In this document: one piece after another, positions 1 to 10,259 of the stretch
Layout of the letters: each line of letters begins with the position of its first letter
How positions within the stretch are numbered: position 1 is the stretch's first letter
NCBI RefSeq assembly: GCF_964355755.1
Contig: NC_092676.1
Coordinates: 8,478,288-8,542,287 of the forward strand
Direction of reading: 5' to 3'
Source: Antedon mediterranea
Lineage: Eukaryota > Echinodermata > Crinoidea > Comatulida > Antedonidae
Length of the DNA: 64,000 bases
The notes under the pieces: generated by a model
The model's input: only the letters and a program-made list of their open reading frames with translations
What the model was told of the DNA's origin: nothing
Database searches by the model: none
Program-made: the position numbers and the translations under genes

Positions 1-2
1 AA

Positions 3-911
3 ATGGCTAGGCCTAGATATATTCTTCCTAAACCTTGCTCCATTAGCCTGTTACCCAAGGAAACTTCACTAGTGTCACAAGTCATTGTCAATGAAGAATT
101 TGTAGGCATAGGCCCAACACAGTCATCTTTACTTGATTATTTTAACGGTGAATTTGATTCTAGTTACAAAATCGCTCAAGGGTTTCTACAGGAAGCAAAG
201 TCAGAGTGCACAAGAGCGTCAATCGTACCACGAGTAAAACGTAAGAGAAAGGTAGCAATGACTGCACCTATTTCTAAGAACAGGAAACCGGATGTTCCGA
301 AAGTTCGTAAAAGAAAGCCGATTATGATTGGACCTCCTTTGAAAACTGAGATTCTACCATATTCTCAAGATGGAAAACAAAAGAAATGTTTGGTTGATTC
401 TTCGTCCAAAATGTATGCTTTGCAGAGTCATACAGAAGGTAGGCAACTGCGTTTGATAGCCCCAAAAGACAAACACCACTGTCCAAATATGGACATCCCT
501 CCTTGTATATCTGAAGAACCACAGAGTCCTCAGGATGGAAAGAAGATGCGTAGCTCATGGACCATCCAAGAGAAAGTCACAGCAGTGGAGAGCTTTCGAA
601 ACGATGACGACATAGGAGCCATTCTTAAGAGGTATAACTGCAGCCGGACCAGCTTGATTCGTTGGAATCGAGCGTACGACACGCTTTTACAACATAACAA
701 CTTAAATGCAGCGGCAAGACGGATGCCGAAGCCTGATGACCACGGTATGCATGTCTACCAACAGCTTACTAACCTATACAATAATGAAGAAGAAATACAC
801 AATGTCCTCATAAAAACTGTAGCTGTTGAAGAAGCTAGCAAATTAAACCTTAAAAACTTTCGCCCTACTCAAGCCTGGATAAGGCAGTGGAAAAAGAAAT
901 ATAGATTTTAA
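3..911 (+). CDS. Psq-HTH plus CENP-B-HTH DNA-binding protein (5' end not in window)
   Basis: An open frame of 302 codons begins at an ATG two bases from the window edge, so the true start or an upstream exon may lie outside. The N-terminal half has no domain I recognise and carries two basic clusters (RVKRKRK around residue 77, KVRKRKP around 100) suitable as nuclear localisation signals. Residues about 182-225 resemble a pipsqueak-type helix-turn-helix (SSWTIQEKVTAVESF, then SRTSLIRWNR). Residues about 245-302 resemble the CENP-B/Tc5 helix-turn-helix, ending in AWIRQWKKKYRF just before the TAA stop. In pogo/Tigger transposases a DDE catalytic domain would follow; here the frame stops, so the protein probably only binds DNA. 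It may be a domesticated transposase-derived gene, a truncated transposon, or an alternative terminal exon of PHF21A immediately downstream. Coding status is well supported by length; identity is less sure. Confidence 0.72.
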   Translation: MARPRYILPKPCSISLLPKETSLVSQVIVNEEFVGIGPTQSSLLDYFNGEFDSSYKIAQGFLQEAKSECTRASIVPRVKRKRKVAMTAPISKNRKPDVPKVRKRKPIMIGPPLKTEILPYSQDGKQKKCLVDSSSKMYALQSHTEGRQLRLIAPKDKHHCPNMDIPPCISEEPQSPQDGKKMRSSWTIQEKVTAVESFRNDDDIGAILKRYNCSRTSLIRWNRAYDTLLQHNNLNAAARRMPKPDDHGMHVYQQLTNLYNNEEEIHNVLIKTVAVEEASKLNLKNFRPTQAWIRQWKKKYRF

Positions 912-1768
912 TTTTACTTATTAAGAAAACCAGATTGATCAAGTGTGGACATGCCTTTATTTTTTTTTTTATAATATAGAAGTCCTTTGTTTTGTACATT
1001 GTTTTATGAAAAAAAAACACATTTTAATTAAACTGCATATCAAATAGTTATAATACTGCAGGTGTGAAGTACTGTAAATGGCCATGTAAATTAGAACGTG
1101 TCTGCACATTTTCAAATTGTTAAGACCACTGTAAAAAAAAGTATTTAAAGCTGCAAATACATTAAAGTGGACAAAATTGCACAATTATGGTATCATCGTG
1201 CACCTTAAGAGGTCTTAATCCAATTGTATACATTCAAAATTGACTTACTATAGCATATGTGATTAAAGTGATTACATCACTTGTTCCTTACACCACTTTG
1301 TATATAATTAAATTATTGATAAATTATATAATATTATGTGATACGTATTTAAATTAATATAAAAATGAAATGTTTATTTACAGTAAACATAGTATGTGTG
1401 TTTTCTCTAGTTGAGTTTAAGATTATTAAAAGGTGTTTATAAACATTTTGTGTTAAAATTTTACTTTTTAAAATGTGAACCCTTTCCACACAAGTGAAGT
1501 AATACAGGTAAAGAAATGATTAAAAATACTTATTAATTATTTGATTATTTACTCTCTCAATTAATCATGATCGCTTAATGATTTATTTTGTTATTTGGAG
1601 TATAATAAGAAATATAATGCTACACTAGTAAAAAAAAAAGTATAAGATAATTTATCAATATATATATATAAGTAAAAAAAATAGATATACTGTAGTACAA
1701 GTCATTCCAGCTATATTGGTATTTATGTAATATATTTATTATACCTACTATTTTTTTTTCTTTTGTAG
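912..1768. other. Non-coding stretch between the HTH frame and the PHF21A AT-hook exon
   Basis: AT-rich sequence with poly-T and poly-A runs and a short TA run near 1660. It ends in a strong polypyrimidine tract and TTTTGTAG acceptor at 1768. It could be the 3' UTR of the preceding frame or an intron. I see no gene in it. Confidence 0.6.
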
Positions 1769-1830
1769 GGCGACCACCAAAGAACCCCGACAGCAGACCT
1801 TCTACTCCTGACAATAGTACTAGACGAGAT
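1769..1830 (+). CDS. PHF21A: PHF21A exon with AT-hook
   Basis: A 62-nt exon bounded by a polypyrimidine/TAG acceptor (ends 1768) and a GTAAGT donor (starts 1831). It begins at codon position 2, so it needs one base from an upstream exon, and it reads (G/R)-RPPKNPDSRPSTPDN before ending in phase 0. GRPPK is the AT-hook core, which binds the minor groove of AT-rich DNA. In vertebrate PHF21A/BHC80 an AT-hook lies N-terminal to the PHD finger, which is the order seen here. The exon is too short to identify alone; the assignment rests on splice sites, phase and the unmistakable downstream exons. Confidence 0.82.
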
Positions 1831-2976
1831 GTAAGTAAAAATCATTGAATTCAGTTGCATTTAAAACGTTAGGGGTGAGAGGAAACAAAACAATATGTTA
1901 AATAATAAAATATAATTATTTTCCTTTGTTTAAAATTATTATTTTTTGTGCGTCTCCTAATAGTAGACTAAGAAAACAAATATGACACATCTAAACAAAA
2001 GTTATAGCACCCTCGTTAGTATAAAATAAAAACTTTTCAACAATCAAACTTTAATTTTCCACAATAGAAACGAACACAACAATTGTGCACAGATGGAACA
2101 TATATTTACTCTTTTTTGTTTGTAAAATTTGTTTTCAAGTACTAACTATTTTGTTTAAAGTAGATGTTGCTAATTCCTCTTAATATATATGTATATATTT
2201 TAAATTCCTAGCTTTTTTTAACCTACTTACCCATTTGAGTGCATGAAAGCTGAATGTACAATATGTATAAGATAATAAATAATATTGAATTACAAGTCAA
2301 GTTATAGAATAGAGAAAACCATAATAAAAGGAGACAAGAATTAAAACAGTATTTTATGTATAAATGGTGGGTTGAATATAAGATGAAAGGTGCCTAAACA
2401 AATACAGTATTCGGGTTCTTTACATTTGTAAACCATTGACTGCTTTTACATCATGCACGGATTTGGTCCAGCGTGAACGTTGCGTGTGCTTTCACATCGA
2501 GCACGAAATTCATTACCTGTTCTAGTGAGGTCATTCATGCTCACTGTTCATCGGTCACTAGGATTTCTAGAAACAAATGGCTTCTTGATCCATCACTCCG
2601 AAATCAGAGACAGAATCGGGAACAAATTCAAATCGTATGATTTTGGTGTGAACGATCCTATGCTTTAACACTGAACCCATTTTCCACAATATTTTTTTAG
2701 GGCACCCGACCGAATCTGGGCGCGATGTGAGAGCAGCTTAAAGCTAGAAATTCCAACTCCCCACATGTGCACAATGAATTAACATGACCTAACCTAGGTC
2801 TACAGTTGTTGCAACTGAATAACTCAGAACTACAGTACTGTAGGCTTACTCTATCATGAATTTCTCCCATAATCTGAGCATCCAAGAGTGCTATTTGTCG
2901 GTTAAAGTCAGGGGAGGGGTTTAAACGGTGACGCAATAACGGCTAAATGACCATGTGCATTGTTTTGTCCAAGCAG
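1831..2976 (+). other. PHF21A intron (AT-hook to PHD exon)
   Basis: Runs from the GTAAGT donor to the CCAAGCAG acceptor. It is AT-rich, with a slightly more GC-rich block at about 2400-2940. The small open frames there have no recognisable content or exon-like borders. Confidence 0.75.
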
Positions 2977-3120
2977 GGCCATGATGACTTGTGTGCAGTA
3001 TGTAAACACACTGGAGAGCTCCTCCTCTGTGATTGCTGTAGCCTCGTCTACCATCTCAGTTGTCTTCAGCCTCCACTTGCTATAATACCATCTGGATTCT
3101 GGATGTGTCCAAAATGCAAG
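2977..3120 (+). CDS. PHF21A: PHF21A exon encoding the PHD finger
   Basis: A 144-nt exon of exactly 48 codons, phase 0 at both ends, with a CAG acceptor ending at 2976 and an AAG/GTATAT donor. It encodes a complete C4HC3 PHD zinc finger: CAVC, then CDCC, YHLSC supplying His and Cys, and CPKC. The spacing and the intervening LQPPLAIIPSGFWMCPKC match the PHF21A (BHC80) PHD finger. In vertebrates this finger reads unmethylated lysine 4 of histone H3 inside the LSD1-CoREST-HDAC corepressor complex that silences neuronal genes in other tissues. All eight zinc ligands are present, so the domain should fold. Family identity is strengthened by the coiled-coil exon that follows; function in this organism is inferred from orthology. 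Confidence 0.93.
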
Positions 3121-4391
3121 GTATATATACACAGGTCTTGGTGTGTGTATGTTGTCTTTAGGGCTTTTGCACTTTAATTTGTTATGCAATGTATTTATTG
3201 TTCATTTGCTTGAGTATTGGCTATGATTCTTTATTTGCTTGAAATTGTTGTTTAATTTTGGTTTTGCAGACTTTCCTTCCTTGCTATTATGTTCTTACCC
3301 AGTAGCTTACATCATTATTTGTTTCCTAAATAAGAGATATAACATTCAAGCTGTGGAAACTAAACAATGTCTTAGGGCTTGTTTCTAATTCAAATGAATA
3401 ACTGGATTTAATACCGTAATTTAAAAAAATCATTTAGAAAACATGTTCCCTTTGTAAATTATCTTTCTTATAGTCACAGCAATTTTCTGCTACAAAACAT
3501 TCTCAAAAAAAAAAATTACAATAACAATTAGGCCAAGTAGAAAGTATAGTTATCAGATTTTAAAATGCCTTTGTAATTTTGTTGATTTGCTTTTTTTGCA
3601 TGTTTCCAAATTTCTGTACAACCTCTGCCCTTTTTGAATTTTCATTTCAGTGAAATAATTATTGTCTGCTGCGAAATATTCCCTGAAAGCAATCTTCTAT
3701 AACAATTAAGATATTTTATCTTCAGTTCAAAGAAGAAAAAATGGAATATTAAATTCTTAAAAAATAAACGTCAAGGCATTGTAATAATAATTTCGCAAGA
3801 TTTTGAATGTCATCAGATGTTTACGACGATACAGCACACAAACTAAAAATAAGTAGTACAAACGCAATTAAAAGAGTTTTTTCAAACTGATCGCGGCAGC
3901 CACAGTATTTCCGTCGGGAATTAGACCATAGTTTTTTCAAACTTTATCTTTACAGAACAATAGCTTTGAAAAAAACAATAACATTCTTCAACAATTTCTC
4001 AGAAGTGATTATTTTAAATAGTGTTTTATTTGTACTCACATTTACACATACTGTACATACAGTGAAGTAGCCACAAGAAATAAAGTGGTCCAGTTTTCAC
4101 AAGAAAAGGGAACAAACTCTGTTCAAGTCACTGGGTTGTCAAAGACCTCAGTTAAAAAGTTGTCATGTGAAACCTTACCTATACTGATGGCCCTGACATA
4201 TATACATATAAATATAAATAAATTCAGATCACCTAGGTAGAGTGCTCGTTAAAAAAAAAAATAAATAAAATAAAATAAAATGATACGTAAACACTACAAG
4301 CTTTTCGTATGGCAAACAAAGCTAGTCACACTCTTCAGGTGAATTTAGTCTTCTGTTGTTTTCTGAATATTGATCAGCTTTTCTCACCATA

Positions 4392-4517
4392 CAAATAGCT
4401 CGTAGTGAATAAATATGAAGTTGTATCTCATATAGAATTAAATAGATCAACATACGAGTAGCTCGTAGTGAATAAATATGAAGTCGTATCTCGTATAGAA
4501 TTAAATAGATCAACATA
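4392..4517 (+). repeat. 63-bp tandem duplication
   Basis: Two near-identical copies of a 63-bp unit containing TAGCTCGTAGTGAATAAATA and ending in AGATCAACATA. The TAGCTCG motif recurs at 4396 and 4459. The copies differ at a few positions. Confidence 0.9.
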
Positions 4518-4835
4518 AATTACTTTTCTTTATTTCGATTCATCTTTTTACACTAATTTGTTTTCAGCTTTTTATTGATTTAGCATTATTTTTTTTAAAA
4601 ATCAACATTCCTCTAAACATCACACACTTTTCTTCATTAATTTGTCTGGAATGTTAGAGCATGCTGGAATACATCCTTAAGGACACTTCTATTTAGTGGA
4701 CACCTTCAAATTAAATGAATGACGGGCAATATTATACTGTATTTTAACACCTAACACCTATTCAGGGGACACTCCTTTTAATGATGCAAAGAGTGTCTAA
4801 CTTAATATAGTTTCTCTATAATAAAAAATGTCAAT

Positions 4836-4990
4836 TCTATCGACATCTTCAAACAGTTGCTGAAAACCCATCTCTTTTGCATAGCATACGAAATTGATAT
4901 TTTCTACCTATTTCGAGCCTTGTGGTCATAGCGCTTTAGAGAAAATTTATTTTAGTTAAACGCTAAACAAAAGATAATTATTATTATTAT
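4836..4990 (+). mobile_element. LINE 3'-end remnant
   Basis: One frame reads IFKQLLKTHLF, resembling the FK-x-LKTHLF C-terminus of L2/CR1-type LINE ORF2 proteins, followed by a short non-coding tail and an ATT microsatellite near 4980. A related remnant lies near 32826. It is only a fragment. Confidence 0.4.
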
Positions 4991-5507
4991 TCTACTGTAT
5001 AGTGATTGGCATTACTACTGTACTTATTTTATTCTTACTGCAGATGTCTGTAATTTGTATTCAAGGACCATTTCATATTTAAATGTTTTGATTTGTTCAA
5101 TTATTTATGCCTTGGTTTAGAGCATGCTGGAATACATTGGTTGGCTTTCCTAATTTATATTCATATCCCTTGTTTTCCTTCATGTTTTAACTTCAGATTG
5201 TTATTACTGTTATAAATTGTATATTCATGGGATGTTGCATATCGTATGTTTCCAACAGCATGCTTCCTTCAGCAAACATTGCTTTTTGTATCAATAAAAA
5301 TGTAACAAATGAGCATGGACCTAAATAAGAACAATACTTGTACCTGAGTACACCTGATGCTAGCAGCCTGCTGGCGATATTTCTTTTGGTACATAATTTG
5401 GGGACCCCTCATGAAACGTCACAAAATAAACATGAATATTCATTAATCATATCCATACGGTGTGACGTAAGAATTGAGGTAACTACAATTCACCAATGCA
5501 AACGCTT

Positions 5508-5596
5508 CTGTTGAGGCGTCTGTGTAGTCGAATGGATTAGACTATGGACTTTACATGTCGATGTACGGGGTTCGAATCCCATGAGCAACTTCTTTT
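5508..5596 (+). mobile_element. tRNA-like SINE head
   Basis: A weak A-box-like segment (TAGTCGAATGGATTAGA) is followed by a perfect B-box GGGGTTCGAATCCC. This is the arrangement of an internal RNA polymerase III promoter. No acceptor stem can be drawn, so it is more likely a SINE fragment than a tRNA gene. Confidence 0.5.
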
Positions 5597-5930
5597 TACT
5601 TTATAGTAAGGTTAGGTTTAGTTATATTTAGGAAGTAGTTTGGCTATCTTTCACATAGGGAGTCCCCAACTTATGTACGAAAAATAAAATCGCAGCCTGC
5701 TGAACTTTTAATAATAATTTTTGTTTTATTAATTTTGGATAAACTCTGAATGTTTTAAAATGTTTCAGAAAAAGTCTAGTTTGGCTTCTTTTTGTTTCTT
5801 TGTTTCCTGTTGCTGGCGTAGGTCGTTTATTGTAAAACTGTTTCACTGTAAGTTAAATATCAGGTTGCCTAAATGACGTTTGCCTTTAAAAAAAATTATT
5901 TTTGTTACTCTTTCATTTTCATATATGTAG

Positions 5931-6107
5931 GCAAAACATACAAATAGCCCAGTACAACCTTGGAACGGTCAACTCAAAGTTTCACAGAATCAACAGAAAG
6001 CGTCTAAAGAAGACGAGAAAAAGCGATTAATACGAAGATCGTCCGAACTAAAGAAAGAGAGAATTCTGTTGGAAACTAAAGCTAAGCAACTTAATGATGC
6101 AATCACT
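5931..6107 (+). CDS. PHF21A: PHF21A exon, coiled-coil segment
   Basis: A 177-nt exon of 59 codons, phase 0 at both ends, between ATATGTAG and GTAAGT. Its first part (SPVQPWNGQLKVSQ) corresponds to the linker after the PHD finger in vertebrate PHF21A. The second part (KASKEDEKKRLIRRSSELKK and onward) is a strongly charged heptad-like helix matching the C-terminal coiled coil of the family. Together with the PHD exon this makes the ortholog call firm. A coiled coil here would support oligomerisation or partner binding in the corepressor complex. Confidence 0.9.
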
Positions 6108-6741
6108 GTAAGTACAACATACTACTACTCCCTCTATTGTCAAGAGGTGTCTCATTTCAAACAATACGTGCTATACTATACATTAGCATAAAATAAATAA
6201 TTTTTAAATCGTTACCAGACTATTCCCGAACCAGTTTATGTTTAGTATTTACTGTTTAAATTAAATATCTATATTATGAGAGAACACATGCATACATTAG
6301 GTATCAAAATTGAAAGTACAAATGGAAAACAAAATTGTACTGGGAAAGTTTTGAGGCAAAGGTTTAAAACTACCGTAAAACCAGAAGCCCAGTTCAAAAA
6401 AGTTCAAAAAGAAGCCCAAGTCGAACTGGGCTTCTTTTCAAGATATCATTTGCTTCTTTTCAAGATAGCATGGGCTTTTTTCAAGGTTTTACGGTACATT
6501 TATACTAGTCCCGAGATGGGGAATGGGGGTTGAGGTGACAAAATACCAGAATTGTAGTGGGAAGATTTTACATTCTGACGTGGGTATCTTTGCTAGTTTA
6601 GAAATAAAAAAAAACGGATTTAATCATTAGAATTTGAACCATCAATAATGAAATAGTAGAATATTTAAGACATTTTATTATGAAACAAAGAATATTTATA
6701 ATATGATGTTAATGTTTCTTTTCTTTTTATTTTCACAACAG
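6108..6741 (+). other. PHF21A last intron
   Basis: Runs from GTAAGT to TTTTCACAACAG. It contains one short inverted-repeat transposon at 6371-6496. The open frame spanning that element is a by-product of its hairpin structure, not a gene. Confidence 0.75.
6371..6496. mobile_element. 126-bp inverted-repeat MITE (TACCGTAAAACC ends)
   Basis: The ends are perfect 12-bp inverted repeats, TACCGTAAAACC and GGTTTTACGGTA, consistent with a TA target duplication as in Tc1/mariner elements. Inside is a second inverted pair, GAAGCCCAGTTC and GAACTGGGCTTC, so most of the element can fold back. Fragments with the same AAGAAGCCC/GGGCTTCTTTTC interior occur at 29510-29757. Confidence 0.75.
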
Positions 6742-6930
6742 CATCAACTTGAAGCCAAACGAGAGCTAAATGATTCATTCAAGAAAACGGAATCAACTAT
6801 TGAACAACTCAAAAGTTTTCTTTCACTTGTCAACTCAAGTCCATCTACGACAGACTCTAACCAGCCACCACCTTCACCTGCAACAACTGCTGCTCCACTT
6901 ACGCCCCCTATCGGAGCGCCGTCGTCATGA
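6742..6930 (+). CDS. PHF21A: PHF21A terminal coding exon
   Basis: The last coding exon begins after CACAACAG in phase 0 and runs 62 codons to TGA at 6928-6930. It continues the coiled coil (HQLEAKRELNDSFKKTESTI then EQLKSFLSLVN) and finishes with a low-complexity Ser/Thr/Pro tail ending PPIGAPSS. Vertebrate PHF21A likewise ends in a helix followed by a polar, disordered tail. I chose the stop because phase is unbroken across the four exons and no downstream donor lies in frame. Upstream exons (N-terminal coiled coil, central region) lie before the window or were not recognised. Confidence 0.9.
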   Translation, partial: HQLEAKRELNDSFKKTESTIEQLKSFLSLVNSSPSTTDSNQPPPSPATTAAPLTPPIGAPSS

Positions 6931-8129
6931 TGTTAACACCCGCTCTGCCTCCCGTTGACCCACTAATCTATTTACTCCCTATGATGATAATATTATACTG
7001 TTCACAGCTTCGATTTGTAACAACAACATTTAATTTTTAAACTCATGACATATAACATGAGATGGTTTCAACATTTTGTGTTTACATCTCTGTATAGGTC
7101 AAAGGTCATGCTTTATTCTGCTCTAAATGGTAATTCTAATGAAAACAGCAATAAGAAAAATGAAAACTTCACTATCGAAACAAGCAATATATTAACAAAG
7201 CAGGTTTAATCATATTTAAATGAGAAAAAAAAAGTTGTCCGTAATGATGAGTAATGGTGTTAAAAACTACAGCATTTATGAATAATACCATGTCATATAC
7301 TACTGACTATGGAATATAATATATTCAGTTTGTAAACAACTAAACTAGCATTATCCTTATAGTATAGTGTTCAGTTGGATTGTAATTTATTAATTGCCGT
7401 TTTGAACTGACCTGAATTGGCAATAGTTTTCTGATAATCTGAAATCTAGTTTTCTACGTAGAATCAGGTGATCGTCTGTCCTTCAAAAAAGATTGACTTT
7501 TCCAAAAAATTGTTAATATTTACTGGAAAATATCATAAATTTGGAATCTGTAAGTTCTTTCAAGTCTAACAATTGTTTAATTGGAAAAGCAAAAGTAATG
7601 GCAAATGTCTATTCTAGCTTTTGGTTGAATTGTGGGTGGGAGAAATGAATGGCTCATTCAATACCAGTTCTTGTGCTTTTTATTGTTGAAACAATTATTA
7701 ATTCAACAAAATGTAATTTATTTGATACCATTTTTACCAAAGATAGTGTAAAATATTTTGAATGGTTTCAAATATCTACAAAGGTATATAACTATAAATT
7801 TATCCTGAATGAGATACAAAAACAATCTATAGATACAAAATAGAGTTATGTTATTATATAATTTGCTTCTTTTTGATTATTTTGAGTTTATTTATTTGTA
7901 ATTGTTTGCTTAATAGTGAATATCATTATGCTATTTTGTTATGTATTTAAAATATTAATATGATTTTTCTTAAAACTTTTCATTTTTAAATAATTATAAT
8001 TATTTAAAAATGTCTTTTAGTCAGTTGTTATTATTGATGTACTACGTAAAGGGGTATAGCTGCCCCTGGAGTATAATAATACCATGGGAAGCCTGGGTAG
8101 TTTGAATGTAACATGATTAATAGTGATCC

Positions 8130-8295
8130 TAAAGCTCTGTCTACACTATTAAACTTTATTTGACAAAAAGTGGGATGTGCCCATATATGGACATGACAAT
8201 GTCATAGCACTACCGTATTTGGTAATGTCACTACCGTATTTGGTAATATCACTACCATATTTGGGCACATAATTGATAATGTAGACACAGCTTTA
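8130..8295. mobile_element. MITE family with AAGCTCTGTCTACA ends, copy 1
   Basis: Begins TAAAGCTCTGTCTACACTAT and ends with the near-perfect inverted counterpart GTAGACACAGCTTTA. The interior holds three repeats of CACTACCGTATTTGGTAA-like sequence and TGTGCCCATATATGG. Flanking TA suggests a TA target site. Sister copies lie at 17022 and 58199. Confidence 0.8.
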
Positions 8296-8650
8296 CAGTA
8301 GTTGTAATGTATTCAAGGTTGATGGGCTTGATTGGGCTTGTATCTGGGTTATTATTACAAACGTTTCTATAGCTAATTCTGTTGGCAAAACCTATACATG
8401 TTACACCATTGCCTTGACTGTTATAAACATACTAATGATGGGGTTGTTGTACTACACCTACCTCTTAATATAACATATACTGTACTTAATTGGACAAAAG
8501 GCCTATATATTTAAACTCGTTTGATAGCTATCATTTGTCCCTATCCAGAGGGACTATGCATGCTGTCTAGCAGCTGATGAAACAGCCTTAAATTCATCTT
8601 TTTAGGCAGATAACATTACAAGAATAGTAAAACAGGTTTTGGGTGGAAGG

Positions 8651-8700
8651 GGTAGGTGGGAAGGGGTATTATCTGACATAAAGGTGTATCAGTATATTGT
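8651..8700 (+). repeat. Dispersed 50-bp direct repeat, copy 1
   Basis: Shares AGGTGGGAAGGGGTATT, CTGACATAAAGGTGTATC and AGTATATTGT with 9120-9170, with only about two differences. The copies are about 470 bp apart in the putative 3' UTR. Confidence 0.85.
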
Positions 8701-9119
8701 CCTTGTAACAGGTAAAAAGTTTATATCCATCATTTCTATAATTATATCTTGCCACACAAATAGTAGATAGATCTATGAAATATCTGTATCTGTAACGTAC
8801 AAACACCATCTATGGTTATCGCGTACGGGTACACCTAAAGTTCTTTTTGTTTTATTTTTAGGCCTGCCTTTTAAATATAATATTTCAGGGTAATATTACA
8901 TGTGCCTTTTCTGTTTACCTAAGGATTATTAATTTGATTGTCAAATATTATATGTTTTTTTCTTTCTGGTGATTGGTTTATTCCACAGTAGTCTTTATTT
9001 CCTTACTTTATTTTCACACCTATCATGATGTTATTGTTATATAATTTATTGGTTATTAATAATTGTATTTATTAAACAAATGCTGTAGTTATTGATGAAA
9101 CTACTGATGTTAAGTAAGG

Positions 9120-9170
9120 GGTAAGGTGGGAAGGGGTATTGTCTGACATAAAGGTGTATCAGTATATTGT
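9120..9170 (+). repeat. Dispersed 50-bp direct repeat, copy 2
   Basis: Second copy of the block at 8651-8700, just upstream of the hairpin at 9195. Confidence 0.85.
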
Positions 9171-9194
9171 TGATGGGTTTATTCTCGCTTTCTC

Positions 9195-9276
9195 AGCTGT
9201 TGAGTCTAACAGTCATTCTGCACACTGTCAAAGACATATAGTGTTACACATAGAATGATTGTTAGACTCAATAGCT
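9195..9276 (+). other. 82-nt pre-miRNA-like hairpin in putative 3' UTR
   Basis: Two 25-nt arms, 9195-9219 and 9252-9276, are reverse complements except at two positions. On the + strand both differences become G-U wobbles, so the RNA stem has no mismatch. Above it a further 5-bp stem (ACACT/AGTGT, 9222-9226 with 9240-9244) closes a 13-nt loop. Size and shape fit a microRNA precursor, but I do not recognise a known miRNA seed; it could instead be a small palindromic transposon remnant. Confidence 0.45.
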
Positions 9277-10253
9277 GCATAGTAGCATGGTGCATTTTGA
9301 AAACAAAATGTCGCCGTTAACTAGTGCCAGTAAAATCATAGATATTAAACAATGACGTCTCATTTTTATTATTCCATATTTATTATTGAAATAACTTAAG
9401 TCGTGTGTTTTCACAAAGTTTGTGAAAATGAATTAAGTTAATAGAGGTTTGTTTTTTTTAATTTAATTTAAATTATGGAAGGTGGATGGTTCATAGGTTT
9501 TATAGAATAATTATTAATTCAAATTAATACCACAAGACAATCAGATAAAAGATAAAATGAATGGAGTTGTTGTTATTTGTTTTCTATTCAAGTATAGCAT
9601 TTTAAAGCACTGTAAAAGATATGATAAATTTATAGAGAAACGCATTACAAACCGTTTATTAGTCATTTCTGGGTGGGTGGTTTTTAGGTTTATATTTATT
9701 TTAGTTGGTATTCATTTTTGTACCCTAAAAGAGGATATATGATGAAAGATAGGGTGCACATTTTTATTTACCATCCCAAATGCAAACAACACCTAAACAT
9801 CACTTTTTAAATGTATAGGAGGTTTTATTTGTATTGATTTCTCCTACTAACACTTTGTACATTATCTTCTTGAGCACACCAAAAATAATACTGTTATAGT
9901 ACTTTGAAATGTTTGAATGTTAATATATATATATAGCTTTGTTATAACCATCTGTTTCTACACATTTAGTTTCTTTTCACTTTTGCATAATTTGTGATTT
10001 TGGTGCAATTTTTACATTTTTAAAAACAATTAAATGTGAGTTCAATGAAGATAGGTATGATACTGTTTTCAATTGAACACTGTAGACAAATTATCTGTAT
10101 ATATTTGTTGTGTGGATCATAGCTTTTTTATAGAACTTGTTTTTGGTTCTAATACTAGGTATATTAGAATATAAGGATTGTTTCTTTCATAGATTTAGAC
10201 TGTAAATTTACAAATGAACAGATTGAAATTTAATCGGTTATTATGTATTGTAC

Positions 10254-10259
10254 AATAAA
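10254..10259 (+). terminator. Candidate PHF21A poly(A) signal
   Basis: AATAAA followed about 35-45 bp later by the T/G-rich TTTTTTTGTTGAG, the usual arrangement of cleavage and downstream elements. It is the first canonical hexamer I noticed after the stop codon. Confidence 0.5.

Larger units (their letters stand above)
3121..5930 (+). other. PHF21A intron (PHD to coiled-coil exon)
   Basis: A 2.8-kb intron from GTATAT to the ATATATGTAG acceptor. It holds a 63-bp tandem duplication (4392-4517), a LINE tail remnant near 4845, fragments of the GGGGACA-type dispersed repeat near 4670-4810, and a tRNA-like SINE piece near 5510-5590, all listed separately. The rest is AT-rich with no exon that I can see. 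Confidence 0.7.
6931..10253 (+). other. Probable PHF21A 3' UTR
   Basis: About 3.3 kb of AT/T-rich sequence without convincing coding content, between the PHF21A stop and the first canonical AATAAA I noticed (10254). It contains a MITE (8130-8295), a duplicated 50-bp block (8651 and 9120) and a strong hairpin (9195-9276). Transcript extent is inferred only from the poly(A) signal; a shorter UTR is possible. Confidence 0.5.

Noticed and set aside
322-558. Minus-strand frame opposite the HTH gene
   Set aside because: A shadow of the longer, domain-bearing plus-strand frame.
2908-3189. Minus-strand frame opposite the PHD exon
   Set aside because: Antisense shadow of the PHF21A PHD exon.
6276-6533. 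85-codon frame in the last PHF21A intron
   Set aside because: Spans the foldback MITE; no domain.
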